Of a stretch of DNA of 14,127 nucleotides, positions 1 to 6,627 are shown piece after piece; within the stretch, counting starts at the first letter, position 1, and each line of letters begins with the position of its first letter. The notes beneath the pieces were generated by a model. It was not told where the DNA came from and ran no database searches. It saw only the letters and a program-made list of their open reading frames with translations. The position numbers and the translations under genes were made by a program. The stretch spans positions 1 to 14,127 of the forward strand of contig SYID01000123.1 of assembly GCA_005798925.1 (NCBI GenBank), read 5' to 3'. The DNA comes from Verrucomicrobiota bacterium. Its GTDB lineage: Bacteria > Verrucomicrobiota > Verrucomicrobiia > Opitutales > UBA953.

Positions 1-165
1 ACCGACTTCGAGAAGGGGTTCGTGAAGGCCGAAGTGGTCTCCTACGCGGACCTGGTGAAGAACGGCTCGGTAGCCGCCGCCCGCGACGCCGGCCGCTATC
101 GCCTCGAGGGAAAGTCCTATTTGTTCAAGGACGGCGACGTGGCCCTGTTCCGCTTCACGGACTAA
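1..165 (+). CDS. ychF: Ribosome-binding ATPase YchF, C-terminal end (partial)
   Basis: This is the last 54 codons of a gene that enters from the left edge; reading frame 1 is open and ends at TAA (163-165). The peptide starts TDFEKGFVKAEVVSY and ends in KDGDVALFRFTD. This matches the end of the TGS domain of YchF/OLA1 P-loop ATPases, where the family has an HTDFEKGF block followed by an EGK-Y-DGDV block just before the stop. YchF is a cytosolic, ribosome-associated, Obg-related ATPase linked to translation and redox stress. The nucleotide-binding domain lies outside the window, so the family call rests on the TGS tail alone. A strong intrinsic terminator begins 24 nt after the stop, so ychF is the last gene of its transcript. 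Confidence 0.9.
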   Translation, partial: TDFEKGFVKAEVVSYADLVKNGSVAAARDAGRYRLEGKSYLFKDGDVALFRFTD

Positions 166-189
166 GGGCTTGGCCCTAATACCCTCAAA

Positions 190-219
190 AAAGGACGCAC
201 AAATGCGTCCTTTCTTTTT
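190..219 (+). terminator. Rho-independent terminator after ychF
   Basis: A perfect 10-bp stem (190-199 pairing with 204-213; left arm AAAGGACGCA) closes a 4-nt loop (CAAA, 200-203). It is followed at once by C and five T (214-219). A-rich sequence lies just upstream (187-192). In this GC-rich window it is the only hairpin plus T-tract with textbook form. It separates ychF from the sulfatase gene. Confidence 0.93.
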
Positions 220-246
220 GCCATGGCCCATCGTCCGAGCAACCAT
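218..246 (+). promoter_or_regulatory. Possible sigma-70-type promoter of the sulfatase gene
   Basis: TTGCCA (218-223) matches the -35 consensus at five of six positions. After a 17-nt spacer it is followed by AACCAT (241-246), a weak -10 with three of six matches. Transcription would start around 253, leaving a leader of about 18 nt before the ATG at 271. The site sits directly behind the ychF terminator, where a promoter is expected. The weak -10 makes this tentative. Confidence 0.25.
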
Positions 247-270
247 TCGGACCCGTCCCTGTCCTACTCC

Positions 271-1737
271 ATGATGCCCCGCGTCCTCCCTTTGCTGACC
301 CTGCTTCTGACCGCCGTCCTCGGCGCGGCCGAAAGCCGTCCCAACATCGTGATCGTGATCGGCGAAGACATGGGCCCCGATACCGGCGCCTACGGATGCA
401 AGGACGCGATCACGCCGAACATGGACCGTCTCGCCAAGGAGGGCGCCCTGTTCACCCGCGCCTTCACCCACACTGGCGTCTGCGCCCCCTCGCGCAGCGG
501 GATGGTCACCGGCCAGTACCCGCTGAAATACGGCGCGCAGAACATGCGTTCGGTCGTCATCGACCCGCCCCGCCCCTTCACCGAGAAACTCCAGGCCGCC
601 GGCTACCACGTGATGTGGCCCGGCAAGACCGACTTCCAGGGCGTGTCGGAAAAGAACCTCGCGAACGATCGCAAGAACTGGGTCAACCCGGCCAACCGTC
701 CGGCGGGCGAACTGACCGCCAAGCCGAAAGAACCGTTCTTCGCCTACTTCAACGATACGGTCAGCCACGAGAGCCAGGTCCGCGCCGATGACCAGGCCCA
801 CGCCAAGAACACCGCCGCGCTCAAGCCTTCCGACCGCCGCGACCCCGCCAAGGTCGAACTGCCGCCCTTCTATCCGGACACCCCGGCCGTGCGGCGCGAG
901 GTCGCTCACTACCATGAACTGGTCACCGCCGTGGATTATTCGCTCGGGCGCGTGCTCGACTGGCTGAAAGCCCATGACCTGGAAAAGAACACCATCGTCA
1001 TCCTCACCGGCGACCACGGCCGCGGGATGCCTCGCTTCAAGCGTTCGCCCAAGGATACCGGCACGCGCGTGCCGCTGATCGTGCGCTGGCCCGGCCAGAT
1101 CGCCCCCGGCACGGTCCGCGAAGACTTCGCCAGCTGGATCGATTTCGCGCCGACCGCGCTGACGCTCGCCGGCGTCCCGGTCCCCGCCGAGTACGACGGC
1201 CATTGTTTCCTGCCGACGGCTGCCCAGCCGCCGAAATACGCCTATTCCTTCCGTGACTTCATGGACGAGAGCTACGACAAGGTCCGCTCGGTCCGCGACG
1301 CGCGGTTCCGCTACGTCCGCAACCAGGCGCCCGGCGTCGACGAGGCGGGCAAGGTGGCCTACCAGGAAGTCGGCCAGACGATGCACGAGCTCCGCCGCGT
1401 CCAGGCCGAAGGCCAGCTGACGCCCGTGCAGGCCCTGTACTTCAACCCCAACCGCCCGGCCGAGGAACTCTTCGACACCCAGAGCGACCCGTGGGAAGTG
1501 AAGAACCTCGCCGGCGACCCCGCCCATGCGGAGAAGCTCGCCGAACTCCGCGCCGCCTGCGACGCCTGGCTCGCCCGCTGCGGCCCGCTCGCCGACCTCC
1601 ACGCGGACGAACTCGTGAAACGCGGCGTCATCAAGCCCCGCGACGAGAAATACGAAGAACGCCGCAAGACCGGCTCGACCGCCGGCGACGCCGCCGTCGC
1701 CGCGAAGAAAAAAGGCAAGAAGCCCGCCAACAAATAA
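271..1737 (+). CDS. Secreted S1-family sulfatase (SGSH-like), Cys-type active site
   Basis: The predicted enzyme hydrolyses sulfate esters or N-sulfates, probably on sulfated glycans, outside the cytoplasm. From the ATG at 271 it has 488 residues. An N-terminal signal peptide with a Leu-rich core ends near LGAAES (about residue 20). The first metal-binding segment is IGEDMGPDTGAYG with E32-D33. The signature CAPSR carries C71, which must be converted to formylglycine by a maturase not seen here. A second metal segment, TGDHG, has D248-H249. EDMGP and the overall pattern recall bacterial heparan N-sulfatase (SGSH)-like enzymes, but the substrate cannot be read from sequence. The C-terminus is a Lys/Ala-rich tail (AAKKKGKKPANK). 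An upstream in-frame ATG at 223 would add 16 residues before the signal peptide and lies only 4 nt after the terminator, so 271 (or 274) is preferred. The stop is 13 nt before the lipoprotein gene. Confidence 0.9.
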   Translation: MMPRVLPLLTLLLTAVLGAAESRPNIVIVIGEDMGPDTGAYGCKDAITPNMDRLAKEGALFTRAFTHTGVCAPSRSGMVTGQYPLKYGAQNMRSVVIDPPRPFTEKLQAAGYHVMWPGKTDFQGVSEKNLANDRKNWVNPANRPAGELTAKPKEPFFAYFNDTVSHESQVRADDQAHAKNTAALKPSDRRDPAKVELPPFYPDTPAVRREVAHYHELVTAVDYSLGRVLDWLKAHDLEKNTIVILTGDHGRGMPRFKRSPKDTGTRVPLIVRWPGQIAPGTVREDFASWIDFAPTALTLAGVPVPAEYDGHCFLPTAAQPPKYAYSFRDFMDESYDKVRSVRDARFRYVRNQAPGVDEAGKVAYQEVGQTMHELRRVQAEGQLTPVQALYFNPNRPAEELFDTQSDPWEVKNLAGDPAHAEKLAELRAACDAWLARCGPLADLHADELVKRGVIKPRDEKYEERRKTGSTAGDAAVAAKKKGKKPANK

Positions 1738-1750
1738 TCTCCTTATCATC

Positions 1751-2374
1751 ATGCGCCTCCCCCTCCTCCTCTCCGCCTCGTTGCTGGCCTTCGGCTGCAA
1801 GCCTGCTCCGCAGGTCGCCCGCTATGAAGTGAAGTCCGACGCGGCTCCGGCCGCCGCCGCGCAACCCGCCCCTGTCGCCGCGCAACCCGCGCCTTCCCCG
1901 GCGGCCGCCGCCCCGATGGTCGCGCCCGCTTCGATGAAAGCCGAAGCCGCGTCCTTCGACGCCCCCAAGTGGGGCAAGCTGCCCGCCGGCTGGTCCGTCG
2001 GACCGGAAAACGGCATGCGCAAGGCCACCTGGATCGTGGCCGGCCCCGACGGTTCCAAGGCCGAGATCGCCGTGACGGTCTTTCCCGGCAACGTCGGCGG
2101 ACTCACCGCCAACGTGAACCGCTGGCGCGGCCAGATCGGCCTGCCGCCCGCGAGCGGCGAAGAGATCGCCGCCTCCGCCAAGCCCGCCAAGGTCGGCGGC
2201 ATCGACAGCCAGCGCTTCGTCATGACCTCCGATGACGGCAAGAAGGGCCTCGACGCGGTCATGACCCCGCACAAGGGCGCCACGTGGTTCTTCAAGATGA
2301 GCGGTGACGCCGCCGCCGTCGCCGCCCACGGCGCGGCCCTCGTCGCCTTCCTCGCCGAATCCCAGCTTCCGTGA
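1751..2374 (+). CDS. Lipoprotein of unknown function, coupled to ccsBA
   Basis: This 207-residue protein has a lipoprotein signal: MRLPLLLSASLLAFGC, with the lipobox cysteine at residue 16. An Ala/Pro/Gln-rich linker follows (about 31-60) and includes a two-copy 7-residue repeat. The C-terminal domain (about 68-207) has W-x-K-LPAGW near its start, the motif TANVNRWRGQIGLPP, and a late segment TPHKGATWFFKMSGD. Similar NVNRWR-containing proteins are, as I recall, conserved hypotheticals of Verrucomicrobiota and Planctomycetota; I know no experimental function. It should be anchored on the periplasmic side of a membrane. Its TGA overlaps the GTG start of ccsBA by 4 nt, which suggests translational coupling and a role near cytochrome c maturation or respiration. 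That role is an inference from position only. No Shine-Dalgarno sequence precedes the ATG. Confidence 0.82.
   Translation: MRLPLLLSASLLAFGCKPAPQVARYEVKSDAAPAAAAQPAPVAAQPAPSPAAAAPMVAPASMKAEAASFDAPKWGKLPAGWSVGPENGMRKATWIVAGPDGSKAEIAVTVFPGNVGGLTANVNRWRGQIGLPPASGEEIAASAKPAKVGGIDSQRFVMTSDDGKKGLDAVMTPHKGATWFFKMSGDAAAVAAHGAALVAFLAESQLP
1856..1890 (+). repeat. Two-copy 21-nt-period repeat in the lipoprotein linker
   Basis: GCCGCGCAACCCGC occurs at 1856-1869 and again at 1877-1890, exactly 21 nt (7 codons) apart. Both copies encode AAQPAP within the Ala/Pro linker. It looks like a small in-frame duplication in a flexible tether and need not have a DNA-level role. Confidence 0.7.
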
Positions 2375-5300
2375 ACCAACAGGAATTCGAGAAGCGGGCC
2401 GACACCGGCCGACGGCTGATTGACACGCTGGCCTCGCTCAAACTGACCGTCGGACTGCTGGTCCTGTCCATGATCCTCATCGTCCTGGGGACGCTCGAGC
2501 AGGTCCATTGGGGCATCTGGCACGTCCAGAAGGTCTACTTCGGAGGCTGGCTCTGCTTCTACCCCATGGACCCGACGGCCGCTGTCCGCATCCCGCTTCC
2601 CGCCGGCTTCACGCTCGGTGCGCTGCTCATCGTCAACCTGGCCTTCGCCCACGTCCGTCACTTCAAGGCGACCGCCGCCAAGGTGGGCAACCTCATGATC
2701 CACGCCGGGCTCCTGCTCCTGCTCGGCGGCGGCTTCGTCACGGCGATCTACCAGGAGGAATCCGCCATGATCATCCCCGAAGGCGAGCGGCGCAACTACT
2801 CCGAAGCCTTCCGTGATTTCGAAATCTCGCTGGTCGAGAAATCCGGCGAGACCGACAAGGTCGTCGTCGTGCCCGATACGATCCTGAGAAACATCTCGGA
2901 CGGGCGGCTGCCCCCGCTCGTCGAACTCCCCGGCACGCCCTTCTCCCTCCTCATCCGGGCCTATCACCCCAATGCGATGATCCGGGCCAAGTCCCAGATG
3001 CCGGACGGGATCGAAACCGAGGCCACCCAAGGCATCGGCGCCCGCACGAAACTCACCTACAAGCCGCTGCCTGAAAGCTTCGACGACAACAAGCCGAACG
3101 CTCCGACCGCCATCGTGGAGCTCAAGACCAAGGACCGGTCGCTCGGCGTCTGGGTCCTCAACCTCAACCTCACGGAGTCATTCGACGCGCAGACGTTCAC
3201 GGAGGCCGGGAAGACCTACGAGGTGTCCCTCCGCCGCGTCCGTCATTACGTGCCGTTCACCGTCCGGCTCGATAAGTTCACGCACGAGAAATACCCCGGA
3301 ACCGAGACCCCCCGCCGCTTCGCGAGCGACGTGACGCTCGTGGAAGGCGCCAGCTCCTTCGCGTTCAACATCTCCATGAACCAGCCGCTGCGCCATGCCG
3401 GCCTGACCTTCTTCCAGTCGAGCTTCGGCAGCACCAAGGAGGGCAAAGACCAGACCGTCCTCCAGGTCGTCCGGAATCCGGGCTGGCTCGTCCCCTATGT
3501 GTCCGTCGCGCTGATGTCCTTGGGCCTCGTCTGGCACTTCGGCCTGGCCTTGCTGCGCTTCCTCCGCGGCCGCGCCGCCAAGGCCGCCGCCGGGATCGCG
3601 CTCGGTCTCCTCTCGGCCACGAGCCAGGCCGCCGATGCCGGCTGGAACACCCGTGAGTTCGGCGAGATCCCCGTGCAGAGCGGCGGACGCATCGTGCCGA
3701 TCGAGACCCTCGCCACGGGCTCGCTGCTGCAGATGCGCGCGCGCACCTCCGTCGCGCTCTCCAAGCTCGAACGCGTGGCCTTCGGCCAGCGTCCCTCGAC
3801 CTGGACTACGGAAGACCGCGCCGCGATCGCCAAGGAAATCCCGGCCCTCGACACGAACCTGCAGGCGATGCTCGAGAAGCGCCCGGTCCGTCTGTCCGGC
3901 GGCTCGATTTCCGCGATCGACTGGCTGATCGAAGTCTCCTTCCGCGCCCCGATCGCCCGCCATCTTCCCACCTTCCGCGTCGAACACCCCAACGTGCTCA
4001 GGCGCGTCGGCGGCGACCCCGAAAGGAGCCTCTATGTCAGCTGGGACGGGATCCTGAAGAACAGCGCCGAACTCAGCAAGGCGGCGGAGCAGGCGCGGAG
4101 CCGGGCTTCCGCCGACCACGACGCCGAGGACCGCGCCCTCCTCCAGCTCGAGAAAGCCGCCCGCCAGTATGCGTTGCTGAGCATGACGTTCATCCCGGGA
4201 GACCTGCCCGCCGACGTCACCCCGCGCCGCGAATACGGCGCTTGGATCAGCGCGCTCAACCGCGCCTTGACCGAGATGAACGAGAGCCGCGCCAACGGCG
4301 GCTCCGGCCAGGCCTTCGACCCGGAACTGCAGAAGACGGTCCGCACGTTCGTCGAACGCTACCAGGAATTCGAACAACAGGGGGCCATCGGCCTCATGCC
4401 GCCGAAGGACCTCGCCTCGGTCGAACGCTGGGACAACCTCGGCGGATCCCTCCTGGGCATCATCAAGGACCAGAAGACCCACCGCGCCGGCCTCGCCGAG
4501 GACGGCCTGATCACCCGCTACGCCGACTTCTCCATGGCGTGGCGCGAAGGCAAGGACGACGAGTGCGCCCGCCTCAGTTCGGCCATCGCGGCCTCGCTGA
4601 AGGGGCCCTGGTCCGCGCGCGCGGAATCCGAGGCGGGCTTCGGCCGGCTGCAGCCCTTCTACTGGCTGCTCATCGCCTATGCCGTGACGGTGCTCATGGT
4701 CTTCGTCTCCTGGGTGACCGGCTCCGAAGCCCTCCGCGTCTGGGGCTACCGGTTGCTGGTGCTCTCCTTCTTGCTGCACACCGCCGCCCTCGGCTATCGC
4801 ATGTGGCTGCACGCACGTCCGCCGGTGACCAACCTGTATTCGACGGGCATCTTCGTGGCGTGGGGCGCCGTCGGCCTCGGCATCCTGCTCGAACGCGTCT
4901 GGAAGAACGGCATCGGCGCCGTCGCGACGGGCGTCATCGGCTTCGTCTCGCTGATCGTGGCCCACAACCTCGGTCTCTCCGGCGAGGACAACCTCGAGAG
5001 CGTCCGGGCGGTGCTCGACACCAACTTCTGGCTGGCGACGCACGTGACGATCGTGACGCTCGGCTACTCGGCGACCTTCGTCGCCGGCCTGCTGGGCGCC
5101 CTCCACCTCGCCCTGCGCGCCTTCAAGTCCGACTACCATTGGGGCGACAGCGTGGCCCGCGCGGCCTACGGCATCCTCGCCTTCGCCGTGCTCGCCAGTT
5201 TCATCGGGACGATGCTCGGCGGCATCTGGGCCGACCAGAGCTGGGGACGTTTCTGGGGCTGGGACCCCAAGGAGAACGGCGCCATCCTCATCGTGCTCTG

Positions 5301-5556
5301 GTGCGCCCTCTGCCTCCACGCCCGCTGGGGCGGACTCGTCCGCCGCGAAGGGCTCATGCAGCTCCTCGTCTTCGGCAACATCGTGACGGCCTGGTCCTGG
5401 TTCGGCACCAACCTCCTCGGCGTCGGCCTCCACAGCTACGGCTTCACGGAACAGGGAGCCTTCTGGCTCTACGGCGTGTTCGTGCCCTCCCAGCTCGCGC
5501 TCATCGCGCTCGGCTGGCTCCCGGACCGCTCGAAATCCGGGACCAAGAGCGCATGA
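2371..5556 (+). CDS. ccsBA: Cytochrome c synthetase fusion CcsB(ResB)-CcsA, System II
   Basis: This 1061-residue membrane protein should export haem and attach it to CXXCH motifs of apocytochromes c (System II). The N-terminal ResB/CcsB part (about 1-400) has a helix at 23-45, helices near 80-93 and 108-128 with H94, H97 and H111, a large periplasmic region, and a helix at 371-395. A further hydrophobic segment (about 402-418) precedes a periplasmic stretch of roughly 340 residues. The CcsA part (about 760-1061) is polytopic. It carries LLHTAALGYRMW with H803, PPVTNLYST, the haem-handling WWD segment (W953, W958, W962, W964, D965, DPKE) and GVGLHSYGF with H1021. These are the conserved haem-ligand and WWD positions of the family. 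The start is GTG, overlapping the lipoprotein stop; the TGA overlaps the nusG-like ATG. Residue limits of helices are estimates by eye. Confidence 0.95.
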   Translation: MNQQEFEKRADTGRRLIDTLASLKLTVGLLVLSMILIVLGTLEQVHWGIWHVQKVYFGGWLCFYPMDPTAAVRIPLPAGFTLGALLIVNLAFAHVRHFKATAAKVGNLMIHAGLLLLLGGGFVTAIYQEESAMIIPEGERRNYSEAFRDFEISLVEKSGETDKVVVVPDTILRNISDGRLPPLVELPGTPFSLLIRAYHPNAMIRAKSQMPDGIETEATQGIGARTKLTYKPLPESFDDNKPNAPTAIVELKTKDRSLGVWVLNLNLTESFDAQTFTEAGKTYEVSLRRVRHYVPFTVRLDKFTHEKYPGTETPRRFASDVTLVEGASSFAFNISMNQPLRHAGLTFFQSSFGSTKEGKDQTVLQVVRNPGWLVPYVSVALMSLGLVWHFGLALLRFLRGRAAKAAAGIALGLLSATSQAADAGWNTREFGEIPVQSGGRIVPIETLATGSLLQMRARTSVALSKLERVAFGQRPSTWTTEDRAAIAKEIPALDTNLQAMLEKRPVRLSGGSISAIDWLIEVSFRAPIARHLPTFRVEHPNVLRRVGGDPERSLYVSWDGILKNSAELSKAAEQARSRASADHDAEDRALLQLEKAARQYALLSMTFIPGDLPADVTPRREYGAWISALNRALTEMNESRANGGSGQAFDPELQKTVRTFVERYQEFEQQGAIGLMPPKDLASVERWDNLGGSLLGIIKDQKTHRAGLAEDGLITRYADFSMAWREGKDDECARLSSAIAASLKGPWSARAESEAGFGRLQPFYWLLIAYAVTVLMVFVSWVTGSEALRVWGYRLLVLSFLLHTAALGYRMWLHARPPVTNLYSTGIFVAWGAVGLGILLERVWKNGIGAVATGVIGFVSLIVAHNLGLSGEDNLESVRAVLDTNFWLATHVTIVTLGYSATFVAGLLGALHLALRAFKSDYHWGDSVARAAYGILAFAVLASFIGTMLGGIWADQSWGRFWGWDPKENGAILIVLWCALCLHARWGGLVRREGLMQLLVFGNIVTAWSWFGTNLLGVGLHSYGFTEQGAFWLYGVFVPSQLALIALGWLPDRSKSGTKSA

Positions 5557-6077
5557 CCGAAGCCGCCGGCACGACCTGGTTCTGCGTCAAGACCAAGCCT
5601 CGTCAGGAGGCGGTGGCGGTGCAGAACCTGCGGGCCATCGGCGTCGCGGAACTGGTCTTCCCCCGCCTCCGGCGCACCCGGCGTGGTCATGAGCAGAACA
5701 AGGTCGTCATCGAACCCCTCTTCCCGGGGTACGTGTTCGCGCGCTTCGACCCGATGGAGTTCCAGTCCATGATCCGCAGCACACGCGGCGTGCTCCATCT
5801 GGTCAGCCGCGACGGCCGGCCGGTCGACGTCGAGCAGGCGGTGGTCGACGAGCTCAACGCGCTCGGACCCGAGGCCGTCCTGTCGATGCTCGACGATGAG
5901 CTGAAGGTCGGCGCGAAAGCCCGCGTGATCCGCGGCATCTTCACCGGTTCCGAAGGAGAGATTATCCGGCTCGAGTCGCCGCAGAAACGCATCGCCCTCC
6001 TGCTCTCGATCCTCGGCTCGGACCAGCCGGTGGAACTGCCGCTCGACGACGTCGAAGGCCTCCCCGACGAAGCCTAA
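5553..6077 (+). CDS. NusG/RfaH-family transcription elongation factor (specialised paralogue)
   Basis: This 174-residue cytosolic protein has an NGN domain (about 7-105) and a KOW domain (about 122-160). It begins TTWFCVKTKPRQE, contains EPLFPGYVFARFD and IRSTRGVLHLVSRDGRPV, and its KOW part reads LKVGAKARVIRGIFTGSEGE. NusG proteins bind the beta-prime clamp helices of RNA polymerase and suppress pausing; RfaH-type paralogues act on selected operons. The EPLFPGY block and the setting argue for a specialised paralogue: the core nusG normally sits with secE and ribosomal protein genes, which are absent here. The ATG overlaps the ccsBA TGA by 4 nt, so the two are probably translationally coupled. 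The target operon is unknown. It could still be the only NusG in the genome, which cannot be decided from this window. Confidence 0.88.
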   Translation: MTEAAGTTWFCVKTKPRQEAVAVQNLRAIGVAELVFPRLRRTRRGHEQNKVVIEPLFPGYVFARFDPMEFQSMIRSTRGVLHLVSRDGRPVDVEQAVVDELNALGPEAVLSMLDDELKVGAKARVIRGIFTGSEGEIIRLESPQKRIALLLSILGSDQPVELPLDDVEGLPDEA

Positions 6078-6091
6078 ATACCTTGGTCCTA

Positions 6092-6113
6092 CCCCTACCC
6101 CCACCCCTACCCC
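6092..6113 (-). other. G-quadruplex motif (minus strand) / C-rich tract upstream of yhcH-like gene
   Basis: The minus strand reads GGGG TA GGGG T GGGGG TA GGGG across these positions: four runs of at least four G separated by loops of 2, 1 and 2 nt. This satisfies strict intramolecular G4 rules. The plus strand carries the matching C-runs at 6092-6095, 6098-6102, 6104-6107 and 6110-6113, a possible i-motif. The tract lies in the 42-nt gap after the nusG-like stop and ends 6 nt before the next ATG. The G-rich strand is the transcription template for the plus-strand genes. The motif is visible in the sequence; any function is inference. Confidence 0.85.
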
Positions 6114-6119
6114 TTTAGT

Positions 6120-6581
6120 ATGATCCTCGACCAGCTCTCCGCCTCCGCCGCTTACGAGTCGCTCCACCCGCTCTTCCCCCGGGCGTTCGCGTACCTGCGC
6201 TCCTTTGACCTCGCCACGGCCGATGGCAAACATGAGCTCCAAGGCCAGGACCTCGTCGCGATCGTGCAGCGCTACCAGACGGCCCCGTCGGCCGACAAGT
6301 CCTGGGAGGCCCATCGGGTCTACGGCGATATCCAGGTCGTCTACCAAGGCCTGGAATCCTGCGGGCACGCGGACCAGCGGACCTTGGTCGTGACCAAGCC
6401 CTACGTCGCCGAGAAGGACGTCGAGAAATACGCCGCCCCCACGGGCCCTTCCGCGCTCCTGACGCTCGGCCGAGGCAACTTCGCGGTCTTCCATCCGCAG
6501 GACGGGCATCAGCCGGGCGTGCAGATCGGCGCCCCGGCCGAGATCCTCAAGGTGGTCATCAAGTTCCGCCTCGCCGCCTGA
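6120..6581 (+). CDS. YhcH/YjgK/YiaL (DUF386) family protein, NanQ-like
   Basis: This 153-residue cytosolic beta-barrel protein belongs to the family that includes E. coli NanQ (YhcH), an N-acetylneuraminate anomerase, and YiaL/EbgC. Visible family features are WEAHRVYGDIQ with E63, H65 and D70, and FHPQDGHQPG with H125 and H130. Glu and His residues in these blocks form the metal-binding cup in known structures. Length is normal for the family (about 150). No sialic acid genes are nearby, so the sugar substrate is unknown; the sulfatase and hydrolase in the same area fit a general role in sugar or glycan handling. The ATG is preceded by a C-rich G4-complement tract and TTTAGT, with no Shine-Dalgarno sequence. 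Confidence 0.9.
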   Translation: MILDQLSASAAYESLHPLFPRAFAYLRSFDLATADGKHELQGQDLVAIVQRYQTAPSADKSWEAHRVYGDIQVVYQGLESCGHADQRTLVVTKPYVAEKDVEKYAAPTGPSALLTLGRGNFAVFHPQDGHQPGVQIGAPAEILKVVIKFRLAA

Positions 6582-6627
6582 GCGGCTTGCAACTTCGGCG
6601 GATGGGCGGTGTCCTATCATCAACCCC

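Noticed and set aside
1631..3030. Long minus-strand open frames opposite the lipoprotein and ccsBA, including one of 402 codons
   Set aside because: The plus-strand frames have signal peptides and family motifs. The antisense readings are low-complexity Gly/Arg/Asp-rich products of GC-rich codon bias.
3178..5433. 751-codon minus-strand open frame opposite ccsBA
   Set aside because: It mirrors the codon structure of ccsBA, lacks any recognisable motif and is rich in Glu, Gly and Ala as expected for an antisense shadow.
4242..5552. Apparent N-terminal extension of the nusG-like gene in its own frame
   Set aside because: The extension is an Arg/Pro-rich frame-shadow of ccsBA. The NGN domain begins just after the ATG at 5553.
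6078..6119. CRISPR-like or tandem-repeat array from the CCTACC repeats
   Set aside because: The units are too short and unequal, and there are no spacers. The tract is better described as a G4/C-rich simple sequence.
6587..6617. TTGCAA...TCCTAT as a promoter for the alpha/beta hydrolase
   Set aside because: The spacing is 19 nt with a poor -10, and the transcript would begin nearly at the ATG. It is not better than chance.
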